Assembly (NCBI GenBank): GCA_012976225.1
Contig: JAAVVG010000001.1
Coordinates: 372,001-436,000 of the forward strand
Reading direction: 5' to 3'
Origin: Golubevia sp. BC0850
Taxonomy: Eukaryota; Basidiomycota; Exobasidiomycetes; Golubeviales; Golubeviaceae
Length of the DNA: 64,000 bases
This document shows, in pieces, positions 49,847 through 59,759 of the stretch. Position 1 is the stretch's first letter. Every line of letters begins with the position of its first letter. Position numbers and translations under genes: made by a program. Below the pieces are notes generated by a model. The model worked only from the letters and a program-made list of their open reading frames with translations, was not told the DNA's origin and searched no databases.

Positions 49847-51582
49847 TCACGATTCATTGCCTTTGACATGGGTCAGAGAGACTTGGGAATCATGAGCAGT
49901 GCCAACCGAAGAAGTAGCATCTTGATGTTGACGAGGAGGTAACTCGAAACCTGATCCCCCATTCCTCTTCGAAGTTCCCTCATTTCTTCTAGATTTCTTC
50001 ACCATTCCTCCGAAGAAAAACCAAGCAGCTAGAAGTACACCTGCGACTGCTAGAGACACGAAGGCTCCAATAACTCCAGCGACGACTGGAGAGACTCGAT
50101 GATGGCCGTTAGTGCTTGTGATTGGGCTATAGCCAGCTCCTCCAGTTCCGTTGAGTGAAGCTAGAACTCCACAACCTCTTGCGTCTGGTGTAGAGCACTT
50201 ATCGCACCAGTCGGCTCTATCTGTTAGACTATGGGGTTGCATGGCTTTGTTGAAGGTGTCTAGAGAGACGTCCGGACTTGAAGAGCCTAAAATGTTATAC
50301 TCTTGGAATTCTCCATCAGTTCCGTTCCTGAAGAGGAATCTGAGAGTGTCATCGGTTCTTACTTCAAAGATGGCTGCTGATGCATAGTCGACAACATTGT
50401 TGTCCAGTCCTTCTGGTTTCATCATGGCGAAGAGAGAAAGGAACTGGAAAGAGACAAGGAAAGAAATCAGCAGGCGAAGCAAGTAGGCTCATCGTCTGAA
50501 GCATACTCACCGGCTTATAGGAAGCAGCCAGGTAAGTAATCTTGAGTGGTTGACTAGTGTTAGAAATCGTGAAGATTCCGTCCAGTAAAGGAGGTAGAAC
50601 AGCTTGTCCAGCAACGTTTCCAACGTTCGAGATATCTTCGTCACTGAAACTTCCAGCTTCATGATAATTAGCCCAGTACCTTGCGATTTCTCTGTTCTGT
50701 TCTCCAATCTGGTCTGAAAGAGTTTGGTCATGAATGAATTCGACGTTTAGGAAATCGAAGAGGTTCCAAGCGTTCTCTAAAGTCTTCGGTCTGTTTCCTA
50801 GAATGTCCGAAATGCTTTCGTAGAAGGGATTCGCCAAGGCAGCTTGAGATTTGAATTCATCAGAAGCATACCATTCGCTGAGACGTTCTTGCCATGAGTC
50901 ACATTCGGTCCAACCTTCCAACCAAACTTCTTGATCAGGTTCCACAGTCTCGATTTGAATCAGTTGAGCTCTGGAAGGCCATGTTACTGTGGTTCCGTTG
51001 GCCAGTTGAATCGATTCGTTAAACGGGGGGTACAGACCTGAGAGTGCGAGAGGAGGAGATTGGAGGTTAGTACAAAATAAGGGGATGAAGATGAACGAAC
51101 GAGGGACTTTCCTTGCAGAAGTGCATTGGCTGAATCTACGATGACCCCTCCCTCTCCTCCAGCATCAGCTAGAACGTTCAGTTGTACACTTTCAGCTTTC
51201 TGAGCATCGATTCCTTGAATTGCGTTGTCTCCAGTGAGGTAGAGAGCACGAAGATCTTGGCCGTTTTTGTACTCTTGCAGGCTGGAAAAGATAAGAAGAG
51301 AAAAGAGATAAAACGAATCAGAGTCCAATGACCTGCTTCCCTGTGAAATGAGCAGGTTTCTATACTTACTATCCAAGAATTGTGAGATTGGTTTGCGCAG
51401 CACTGTCAAAGATATAGGAATGAGAGGTTGGAGAAAAGTCGGTTTGAAGGCTGCCGAAATGTCCCAAACTCGTGCGAGTCAACCACAGAAACCTACGTGT
51501 AAGTCTTTGGGTTTTGGTAGAAACCCTGTCTATCTCCATGACGAGTGAGTAGAACGATTCCAGCGAGGGGAGCAGTCGACAT
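49847..51582 (-). CDS. histidine-phosphatase-like type I membrane protein
   Basis: Starts MSTAPLAGIVLLTRHGDRQG with the histidine phosphatase RHG motif almost at the N-terminus and no clear cleavable signal peptide. Continues ALYLTGDNAIQGIDAQKAES and LNVLADAGGEGGVIVDSANA, then PSRAQLIQIETVEPDQEVWL and WTECDSWQERLSEW. Where the family normally has the catalytic HD pair, the sequence reads LKITYLAASYKP then FLSLFAMMKPEG. A Cys-containing segment (WCDKCSTPDARGCGVLASLN) precedes one TM helix (VSPVVAGVIGAFVSLAVAGV) and a ~60-residue basic tail. Catalytic activity is uncertain because the proton-donor Asp is not evident. Four introns or so. Possibly a pseudoenzyme of the cell surface. Confidence 0.82.
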
Positions 51583-51748
51583 GATTAGGAAGATGGTTTT
51601 TGACGCAAGAAAATTCTTGTACTGACGATCTTGAAGAGATGAAGAGATAAGGCCCCATTCGGCTCGCAACGTTCATTTCATCAGACAAAGACGAAATGAC
51701 AGACAAAAAAGATCTATAGTTAGGTAGTACAAAAGTCAAAGAATATCC

Positions 51749-52897
51749 TCAATCCCAATCTGTGAGATCCCCCAACCAGCCACCTCTCTTGAACTCTTCG
51801 CTTCTCGCCAGCCTCCAATTTCCAGGCTCCATCTCAAACTTCTCCACTCGTATAGCTTGCTTGTATCTAGTTTCTGGATCCATATTCCTTAACTTCAGCT
51901 CTCTTTCTAGTAGCTCTTGTGGGTTCAACTTCTCAAAATCATAAGGTTCTTCCACTTCGTCCCATCTTTCTTCTCTAAGACCCAAAGAGGTACTAACATG
52001 TTCCACCCAACCTGCCCAAACTCGGATCGTGATTTTTCTTAATCCTCTGGAAAAGGTTCTCTTACTTCCATAAACCCAAGCCGACTCATGATCGTCGGTC
52101 AAATGCTTGAGAGTTCTCTTCAACAACCTTAAATCGTCTGGATGAGCCACTTTGGGCAAGGAGATGGTCAAACGTTCCAAATGAGGGAAACAATTAGCTG
52201 TTCTTAATCTAGTGAAGAGTCTTGAATTCATTGGAGGAGAATAGAGGTGAAGGTGTAAGAGTTTTAATCCTTGTCCTTCTTCGTCTTCTGTTTTCCCAAA
52301 GGTCCAATTCTTGTACACATACGAGTCTGAATTGATAGCTGAAGAGTCTTCAAAGGGAAGTGGAGAAGGTTGGATTTTGAAAATTAAGTCTTTCTTCGCG
52401 GTAGTTGTAAACCAGTGAAAAGCATCAGGTCCAAAAGTCAAGCTTCGAAGAGAAGGTGAAAACAAAGACGGATACGGATCAGTACGATTTGAATTAAAGT
52501 TTTCTTTCCAGCTTTCCCTGGACGTTGAAGTACTCTGACTTTCTATTGAGAGCGTCTTGAGGTTCTGAAAAAGTAAGAGATTGAAGCTTTTGTTTCGATC
52601 TGGAGAAGTGGGAAGTGGGAAGAAGATAGACAGATGCTTGACGGCTGTATACAGGAATGACTCTGATTGAAGAGTAGAATGAAGACTCGCTATCTTGAAA
52701 GATGAATCAATGATTATGTGCTTGTAGAGGAGGGAGGTGCATCTTGCGTTTAAAGGCCGACTGATGAGAGAGTAAGTGGAGGGGAAAGGTGTGGAAGTAA
52801 AGGGAGGCGAAAGAAATTGAAGAATGCATTCTTGTAGTTCTACTGGTAATCTGGGATCTAGATCGCTTCTTGAACTCGAATCTGGAAGGCTGGCCAT
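51749..52897 (-). CDS. F-box-like protein
   Basis: One exon of 382 residues from the ATG at 52897 (MASLPDSSSRSDLDPRLPVE). The segment LDPRLPVELQECILQFL then STYSLISRPLNARCTSLLYK has the spacing and hydrophobic pattern of an F-box, expected to bind Skp1. The remainder has leucine-rich, LRR-like stretches (FQNLKTLSIESQ, GLKLLHLHLYSPPMNS, FPHLERLTISLPKVAHPDDL) and a charged C-terminus (WRLARSEEFKRGGWLGDLTD). Unlike the other F-box/LRR loci in the window its frame is intact. Target unknown. Divergent from NudC, with under 100 nt between start codons. Confidence 0.75.
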   Translation of the reverse strand: MASLPDSSSRSDLDPRLPVELQECILQFLSPPFTSTPFPSTYSLISRPLNARCTSLLYKHIIIDSSFKIASLHSTLQSESFLYTAVKHLSIFFPLPTSPDRNKSFNLLLFQNLKTLSIESQSTSTSRESWKENFNSNRTDPYPSLFSPSLRSLTFGPDAFHWFTTTAKKDLIFKIQPSPLPFEDSSAINSDSYVYKNWTFGKTEDEEGQGLKLLHLHLYSPPMNSRLFTRLRTANCFPHLERLTISLPKVAHPDDLRLLKRTLKHLTDDHESAWVYGSKRTFSRGLRKITIRVWAGWVEHVSTSLGLREERWDEVEEPYDFEKLNPQELLERELKLRNMDPETRYKQAIRVEKFEMEPGNWRLARSEEFKRGGWLGDLTDWD

Positions 52898-52993
52898 GAC
52901 TTCTAAGGGGAAAGAGGGTTGGAGTTGGGAGGAGATTTTTGTCTTAGAAAAAGTTAGCAACTACCTCGCCCAACACTTCCACTTATTTGCATC

Positions 52994-54165
52994 ATGCCAT
53001 TATCTCAAGAAGAATACGATGCTCTAACATCTGAGCAACAAGTCGAATATGACGCTTCGGAAAGAGCGAGGGAGGCTGCAGAGCAAGGTGCTCTTCCATA
53101 TCGTTGGACTCAGGCTCTAGATCATTTGGCTCTCTCCATCGACGTACCAGAAGGGACAAGAGGGAAGGACTTGGTAGTTGAAATCAAAAAGAGAAAGTTC
53201 AAGGTGGCTTTGAAGGGAAAGGAGCCGATTTGCGAGGTGAGTCGAGGCCGAAGAATTCTAGAAGAAATTAAAGCAGAGTTGAGAAGATAGGATGGCAGTG
53301 GTCCAAATGAGCTCTAGGGGTGCTTTGAAGGCGATGGAAAGCTGAAACTAGCTCTCATATGCATCTCGACATGCCCAGGGAGAGTTCTCAAAGGAGATCA
53401 AAGAGGACGAGAGCACCTGGTCGGTTGGTGAGTCTTTCCCTCTACTTCTCCTCTACAAATCTTATTTATCTTAAGCTTGGTAGACTAGGTCAGATTTGAC
53501 TTTTGAGCTTATATGTTCTTCCACTTTTGATACCTTACTCGTCTACTCTCCTCCTTTCCATCCCTCAGAGGACAACAAGATCTTGAACATTCACCTCGAA
53601 AAGATGAACAACAGTGATTGGTGGGCTCATGTCTTAACTAAAGATCCAAAGATCGATACTACTAAGCTAGTGCCAGAGAATTCTAAGCTAGATGATTTAG
53701 ATGGAGAGACTAGGTAAGATTGACAGAGCTCGACTCGAGCTCGAAAAGCCTTGAAAAAGAGACGGCAGTGAATCTAGTTTTGCTCATCACCCCTTCTGCT
53801 TTTCTTCTCATTCCCCTATTTCCACCTCAAAGAACTATGGTCGAGAAGATGATGGTAGGTAGCAAGGCAGGAAGAAACCTCGAGGCTGCGTCCTAACTAC
53901 GTGACTGACTCTGTATCTTTCCTTCCTTCCGACCAATTCTTCTTTCTCAGTTCGACAACAGACAGAAGGCGAGTTTCCTTAAATTTCGAATCGTATCCAA
54001 GGCTTTGCTGACCACCTTGACCTTCCCACCTCCTCTCCTTGTCCTTCCATCTCCTTCCAGCAAATGGGCAAGCCGACCTCGGATCAGCTACAGCAGCAGG
54101 AAATGCTCGCCAAACTTCAAAAAGCTAACCCAGAGATGGATTTTAGTGGAGCCAAATTCTCGTGA
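52994..54165 (+). CDS. nudC: NudC nuclear movement protein
   Basis: Small CS-domain co-chaperone for dynein/LIS1 and Hsp90 clients, involved in nuclear migration. The CS domain reads [40 protein letters not shown], then after introns [20 protein letters not shown] and [20 protein letters not shown], with the DWW signature. The C-terminal helix TMVEKMMFDNRQKQMGKPTS matches the family and ends [10 protein letters not shown]. It is built from a 22-nt exon (53833-53854) and an 18-nt exon (53951-53968). The intron after the latter starts with GC, not GT (53969-54060). Length near 190 residues is normal for a fungal NudC. Confidence 0.93.
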
Positions 54166-54489
54166 TCCGAGTTCGTTGCCCTTTGTTCTCTGTTCGCCAA
54201 AAATCTTTCCTCGAGCTGTGATTCTTCTTCAATTGTTCGTCTAATCATTTCAACTTTGCATTTGTTTTCTTTTCTTCACTACTTCGAGATCAACCAATTC
54301 GGGCCTGGAGCTTTCATTCTCCGCTGAGTGAATCCAAATCCTCCCTCTTTTGGCTTATCCTTACGACCACCTCTCACTCCACAACCACCCCATCTCTTTT
54401 AAAGATCTCGCCTTCTGAGAAGGTTCCTCGTTCTTTACTTCTTCTCTCTCCTCCTTCAAGATATCACTCTCAAATCATAACAAGCCTAG

Positions 54490-55431
54490 ATGGTCATCAA
54501 TTTCAACTACGCCCAGGCGGTCGTTGTTACTTTCGTCCTTCTCTCACAAGCAGCTTCTTCCTTCTTGATTCTATCTCATCATCCACTCGTAAGCCAAAGA
54601 TTGGATCCAATCATTTCAAATGGAACCTCCAGTCCCGTCCATCAATTTGTAGGCACAAGCGTCATCTCTCCGCAAATGGATTCAGCCAGCTTGGAGCAAG
54701 CTAGAAAGTCGAAGTCCTGTCAAACTGCTGGAGTTGGAGCTGATCAATTCTCTTACTGGGCTCCGAAACCATGTTCTTATGATGAAAACAACGAAACTTT
54801 CACCTCAGTACCTCACTCGTACTCGCAAACTTACTATCTTCAAAGACCCGACAGTCAAAGATGGCACAGTCAAAGCCTTCCCAGAGGGTGAGTCACTAAT
54901 TCTGGTGTTCAGGCTGTCCGAGTAATGAAGACAGCTAAACATTTGATCCTCTTCCTTCCCAGGTCTAAGAATGATAGCTGGCAATGCTTCTGCAATTTCA
55001 CCTGATCCAGAGTCTCAAGCCTCGAAGGCTGTCAGCTTCGTTTGTCAAGAATTCAAGAGCGGCTCTTCTCAGCATGATTCGATTCCAGCTGGGTCATGTC
55101 CGGATGGGTTGCGCACCCAGGTGAGAGACAAAATCAGGAGTCTTTGTCCGTGGGGAAGTCGCGCCTCTATCGTTCTCGACTGACCACCAACTTTTCACCC
55201 TTCCTACAGATTGTCTTTCCATCTTGCTGGGATGGAACCAATCTCGATTCTGCCAATCATCAGAACCACATGTATTACCCAGATTCAGACACTCCAGATA
55301 ACGGCGACTGTCCGAAGAGTCACCCAGTCAAGCTCGTCACTCTCTTTTACGAATTCGTTTGGAGCGTCGGAAATCAAACCAATCCTGACAATTCTCGTTG
55401 GATCTTGGTAAACCTCTCAAAGGTCTTGTGA
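54490..55431 (+). pseudogene. truncated DUF1996 secreted-protein gene
   Basis: A hydrophobic N-terminus (QAVVVTFVLLSQAASSFLIL) is a likely signal peptide. Then SQRLDPIISNGTSSPVHQFV, FSYWAPKPCSYDENNETFTS and VFPSCWDGTNLDSANHQNHM match the DUF1996 family of extracellular fungal proteins. Two defects: the frame changes between YSQTYYLQRP and KDGTVKAFPEGLRM with no visible intron, and the C-terminus stops early. DUF1996 proteins normally continue past FYEFVW to a GxHGDFxxGW-type motif; here NSRWILV is followed by NLSKVL and a stop. Those last codons are antisense to the neighbouring F-box/LRR remnant. Two introns (about 54,890-54,960 and 55,120-55,210) look normal. Confidence 0.75.
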
Positions 55432-56104
55432 ACAGCGTATCGGTACCTTCTCTCTTACAAAGCTTGACGAAAGAGAAACCTATTTCATCCGTTGCGGATA
55501 GGTACTTCAGATTTGGCATCGTTTCTATCATAATCGAATAAGCTGAGGCAAAGATTGTCAAAGTGACAATTCCCAACTTTGAAAAGTGTTGTAGACCGCC
55601 GAAGGCACCGCCTGACATCAGTGATCGTTACTCAGCTTGCAGAGGGGATAAGTCTGGATGATTGATTTTCAAAACCACCTCTTGAAATCTGTCTCCTAGA
55701 GCTTCACTATAATTCTCACGTTCTGTGACAATGTTGTCGAGTCTTAAAGAGTGAGTCCTTTCAAAGTAATGAGGTGAATCGAATAATCTGGGAAGGAAGC
55801 TTTCTCCGTTTAAGATCGAGGTTCTAATGTCACGATTCAAGCAAGATAGGAATAAATCTGAACTGGCCTTGTGAGTCAAACTGAGATTTAACAGAGCTTG
55901 GTCTCGATTTCTGACCATGTAGGGGGCTAGGGGAAGTAGGGATAGGATCAACACAGATTAGAATGGTTCCCGTTCTAAACGAATAGGAGAAGGATTACTC
56001 GATACTCACCTTCTTTCCCCTTCTCTTTCTGAAGAGTTTAGTGCGACCGCTCTGGGTAGATTCATGAGCTCCTCTGAGACGATGACACCAACACTCTCTG
56101 GCAT
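55409..56104 (-). pseudogene. truncated F-box/LRR gene, copy B
   Basis: Paralogue of the locus at 13.6-15.2 kb. Starts at the ATG at 56104 (MPESVGVIVSEELMNLPRAV). An intron with GTGAGT donor and CCCCTAG acceptor leads to YMVRNRDQALLNLSLTHKAS, NRDIRTSILNGESFLPRLFD and SPHYFERTHSLRLDNIVTER, then HPDLSPLQAE. The next block AYSIMIETMPNLKYLSATDE ends at TLFTRPLRGL (residue encoded down to 55409). Homology to the paralogue stops there, at the same base where the DUF1996 gene loses its homology. The LRR C-terminal half, about as long as that in copy A, is absent. Not expected to be functional. Confidence 0.7.
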
Positions 56105-56430
56105 GATCGCTTGAAACATCTTTGCTTGATGAGACTGATCAACGGGACTACGTATGTTATGTGGGAGGAGGAGAGAAAGGTAAAGATGCAAATTTGCATC
56201 TCATCGTCTAACAATCCCGATCGAGTCGCACCCACCGCTGACTTTAAAGGGTGCGAACCCCTCATATGCTCAAGACGAGAATAGGAATTCACAGGGAACA
56301 TGGCAAGTCATTCTCGGTTTGTAAAAAGAATGAATGGTTCCTTGCTCAAGAACAGGGGTATGAATGACGAAATGATGATGATGATGCGTCAACTGTCAGA
56401 GAAACTGGAAGGAGGGGTGATAGACAGTAT

Positions 56431-59400
56431 CTACTGATTCTCCATAGCTTGAGCATAGAGAACTTTGTATCTGACCAACTCTTCTGCCATTTCTTCTTTT
56501 GCGAGCTGAGCGGAGAACGAGATTGGACAACAGTGGCGACAAGTCAGAATCTTGACCCAAACAGAAACCATCTTCAAAGAACTCACCTTCGCCATAACCA
56601 CCTGCTTGACCAAGTCAACATGTTCATCATTAATACTAGTCAGCTGTTCCTCCAGACTCTTGACTTTAGCAGCCAGATTCCTATTGACTAATCGTAGCGC
56701 ATCGGTCTCTCTCCTATGAGCATTCGCAGCTTTGACTTTCTGTTCGAATTCAGCAGCATATGCATCTAGCTGATAGGGAGTGATCTGGATTTGAAAAGCA
56801 TCTCGAACGAATTGATTGGTTCGATAGACCTTTTTCGCAGGAGCAGAGGAGGTTGGAGTTGAAGGATTGGAGGAGATGCTGGAATTGGAGTTTGAGGGAG
56901 TGAGGCTGTCTTGAGGGTCGTGCTTCTTTGAGGGAGAGAAAGGATTTCCAGGCGAGAGAGACAAGCGAGGAGATTAGAAGTCGAAGCGAGGGACAGCAAA
57001 GGCAGACTGGAGACAAGGAGTCTGGGTTCTCGAACAAAAGCGGTAGATAGACTCACCAAGTACACGTCGAAAAGGTTCATCTTCAAGAACTCGACTGCTC
57101 CTTCGAAGTTGAGTGCTAGAAGGGCGTCTTCGCTTTTCTTCATGAGAGCAAGAGCGAAACGGAAGATCGCTTCGATTCCTTCTGCGAAGACGGAGTCGAA
57201 GACTCTGTACACTAGCTCTAGTGGGAATCGATATGAGCTACAGAGAGATTGAAAAGGGCTTGGTCAGAGACGAAAGTTTGGAAAGAGGGAGACTTGGCAG
57301 ATCACGCAACTCACAATACTGAGCAGAGAGGGATGGAGAGAGGAGAGAATTGGCGGAAGAGAACAGGGTCAATTTCGTCAGAAGAAAAGGTTTGCGAACG
57401 TAAGAGAGTGAGGAGAGCTTCACCGAAAAGGAATGAGAGGAAGAAGATCTCTGCTCTCGGTGAATAATTCCCCCACTCTATAACCGCCGCCTCTACTCAC
57501 AAGTCATGAACCATTGAGAGGCATACGTCGAGCTCGTGATCCCCAATCTCACCAAATGCTTATAAAGCAAAGGCAAAATCTCCTCCAAAAGACAGTCGAA
57601 TTGGAACAATCTGAGCTGTAAACTCGGCATGTTGGGAGTGAAATGACCTCTTAAATCATAACTTTTCATCAATCTAACAAAAGTAGAAAATGCTTCTTCA
57701 TCTGGCATATTCAAGAGAAGTGGACCAACGATGAATTGCATTCCCTGACAATAACCAACTTCTTCATCAAAAAGTGAATAAGCCTTAATAACGTTGAAAA
57801 GATTTTCCTGTCCAATCCCCTTCCCCTCTTTGAAATAATCCTGTTCAGGGAAAGTTCGACTAAGATCTCTACGAATGGATTTCTCATGAGAGGTGGTTTG
57901 TTTTAAATAATAAGCATAAATGATTTCCATTTCTTCATCTTTTGAAGAAGACATTAATTGCCACATCATTCCACGTAAAGCAGCCGGTATACCAGCTTGA
58001 ATTGCTAAACTTAATTCTGAAGGTCTGGTTTGAGCTACTAATTGATAATTGTTCATAACTGAACCCCAGAAATCCCAATCTATTGAATCATCTTCTAATT
58101 CTTCTGTTACTGTCTCTTCTTTGATTTCAGAATTCGAAGGTGAAGCTAAAACTTCTGTCCGAAGATTGGATCCACCTTCTCTAGAGTTCTCTCTAGAATG
58201 TCTTCCACTTTTCTCCTTCTCACTTTTCAATCTGTTGAATTCATCCTTCAGCCTATCTTTCCCGTCGATGGATGCTCTATTGGCTTTTGGGTCTCTACTC
58301 AATCTTCCGTTCTCGTTTTCTAACCTTGCTAACAGGAAGTCATAATTCTGATCTTGACCGGAAGGTTGTCTTGAATGTCGATTGTTGTCTGTGATGGTGT
58401 TTCTCTTTCCGTTGCTTGGGTTTGATTCGGCATTGTTATTGCTACTGCTTAAGCTGACAGTGGAAAATCGAGTTGAACCTCTGTTGATTGACGTTACTTC
58501 TGGTTTGCCAGCGGTATCTCGAACTTGACTATGTCTAGTAGGATCAGAGTTTGAGAGAGTAGAGAATCTGTTCGGCTCTTCTTGATTCATGGTAGTTGAG
58601 GTTGAATTGACTGAAGCTGAACTTGAGCTCTTGCTGACTTGATCAGCCCAAGGGCTTGTCGATGAGAGAACATCCTGATGGTCTTGAGGAGGGGAGATTG
58701 GAGCGAAAGAATCTGGAGACTTGCTTTCTTCTATTTTCGACTCGATTGGAATTTCCTCCTTCGTTTTGACATCTCTCGAAGCTTCGATAGAGGTCTTGGG
58801 AGATTGATTTTGAGATTTGAAGGTAGAGTTGGAAGTATTGATGGGAGAAGAATTGAAGATGGAAGGCGAGCTTGAAGGAGAGGTAGATTTTGAATTGGAG
58901 GTGGATTGAGATTGGAATCGCTTCATGAGTTCTGCTACTCCACCAGCTTTTGAGTTTGATTTTGAGTCAGAGGTTGACTTGGGAGATTCCACAGCAGCAG
59001 GGGCTGGGAGAGGGGCAGTGGCAGCTGAGTCTTGAGAAGGACTGATAAGGTTCGAGGTAGAAGCGATTCCAGTCTCCTCCTTTGGCTCCTCTTGCGGCTT
59101 CTCCTGCGTCTCCTCTGAAGTGGTGCTGGAATCTATAGTGTAATTCTCTTCAGTTTGATCAGCAGCAGAGTCGATTGGTGGTGAGGCGGTAGAGGGTTCT
59201 AACTCCTTTACCCCGCTATCTCCCTCTGGCTTCGCTGGTAATTCCTCTTGATTCCCATTGTCCTTCGCTTCCTCACCTTCCATACTATCTCCTTTCATGG
59301 CTTGATCCATCTCTGAGGCTAAGGAGTGTCCAGGTTTGCTGGAGGTAGTTCGGTTCTGATTATCGTGTTCGCTTTCCTCCAGTCCCTCTCCCTCTCCTTC

Positions 59401-59619
59401 TCTTTCTCCTTTCCCCAGCTTCTCCCCTCCAAGTTGCTCTTCAGCTGGATCCTCTTGCTGCTTATCTTGAACGTTCAGGTCTAATTCCTTGAAGTCGACA
59501 TCTTCTGTAGACGGGTCAGCACTTGGAAGTAGATCATCTTGATTGCTATGAAATGAAGATGGAGAGGATGGAGTTGGAGAGGTTGGATTGGAATTGGCTG
59601 TTGAGGTTATCTCTGTCAT
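56431..59619 (-). CDS. GYP5-like TBC-domain Rab GTPase-activating protein
   Basis: Stimulates GTP hydrolysis by Rab GTPases (Ypt1/Sec4 type in yeast GYP5/GYL1) in exocytic traffic. A long disordered Ser/Glu-rich N-terminus of about 500 residues precedes the TBC domain: IQAGIPAALRGMMWQLMSSS, the arginine finger in IRRDLSRTFPEQDYF, the glutamine finger in YSLFDEEVGYCQGMQFIVG, and LLYKHLVRLGITSSTYASQW. The motif TLFSYRFPLELVYRVFD is assembled across a 4-nt microexon. A coiled coil follows (AAEFEQKVKAANAHRRETDA, NRNLAAKVKSLEEQLTSIND) and the protein ends VLYAQAMENQ. Length about 950 residues. It lies beside the decayed DUF1996/F-box pair but shows no decay itself. Confidence 0.92.
57315..57318 (-). 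other. 4-nt microexon in the GYP5-like gene
   Basis: The upstream exon ends at 57501 with ...ATGACTT before GTGAGTAG. On the minus strand TATT is flanked by CTGCTCAG and GTGAGTTGCG. The next exon starts at 57237 after CTCTGTAG with CTCATATCG. Joining T+TA and TT+C gives Leu and Phe: QWFMTLFSYRFPLELVYR, the family consensus. Direct splicing of the outer exons shifts the frame. Introns are 182 and 77 nt. Confidence 0.82.
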
Positions 59620-59759
59620 CTTGATGTTATTTTTTTTATTTTTTTTATCTTTGACTCTACTCTTACTCTACTTAAAGTGAGATGAGGGTTGGACGGAAGG
59701 AAAGCTCTTTGATGAAGCCACCAACTTCTTACCGCTCACCTCATCCACCTTTATACTCA

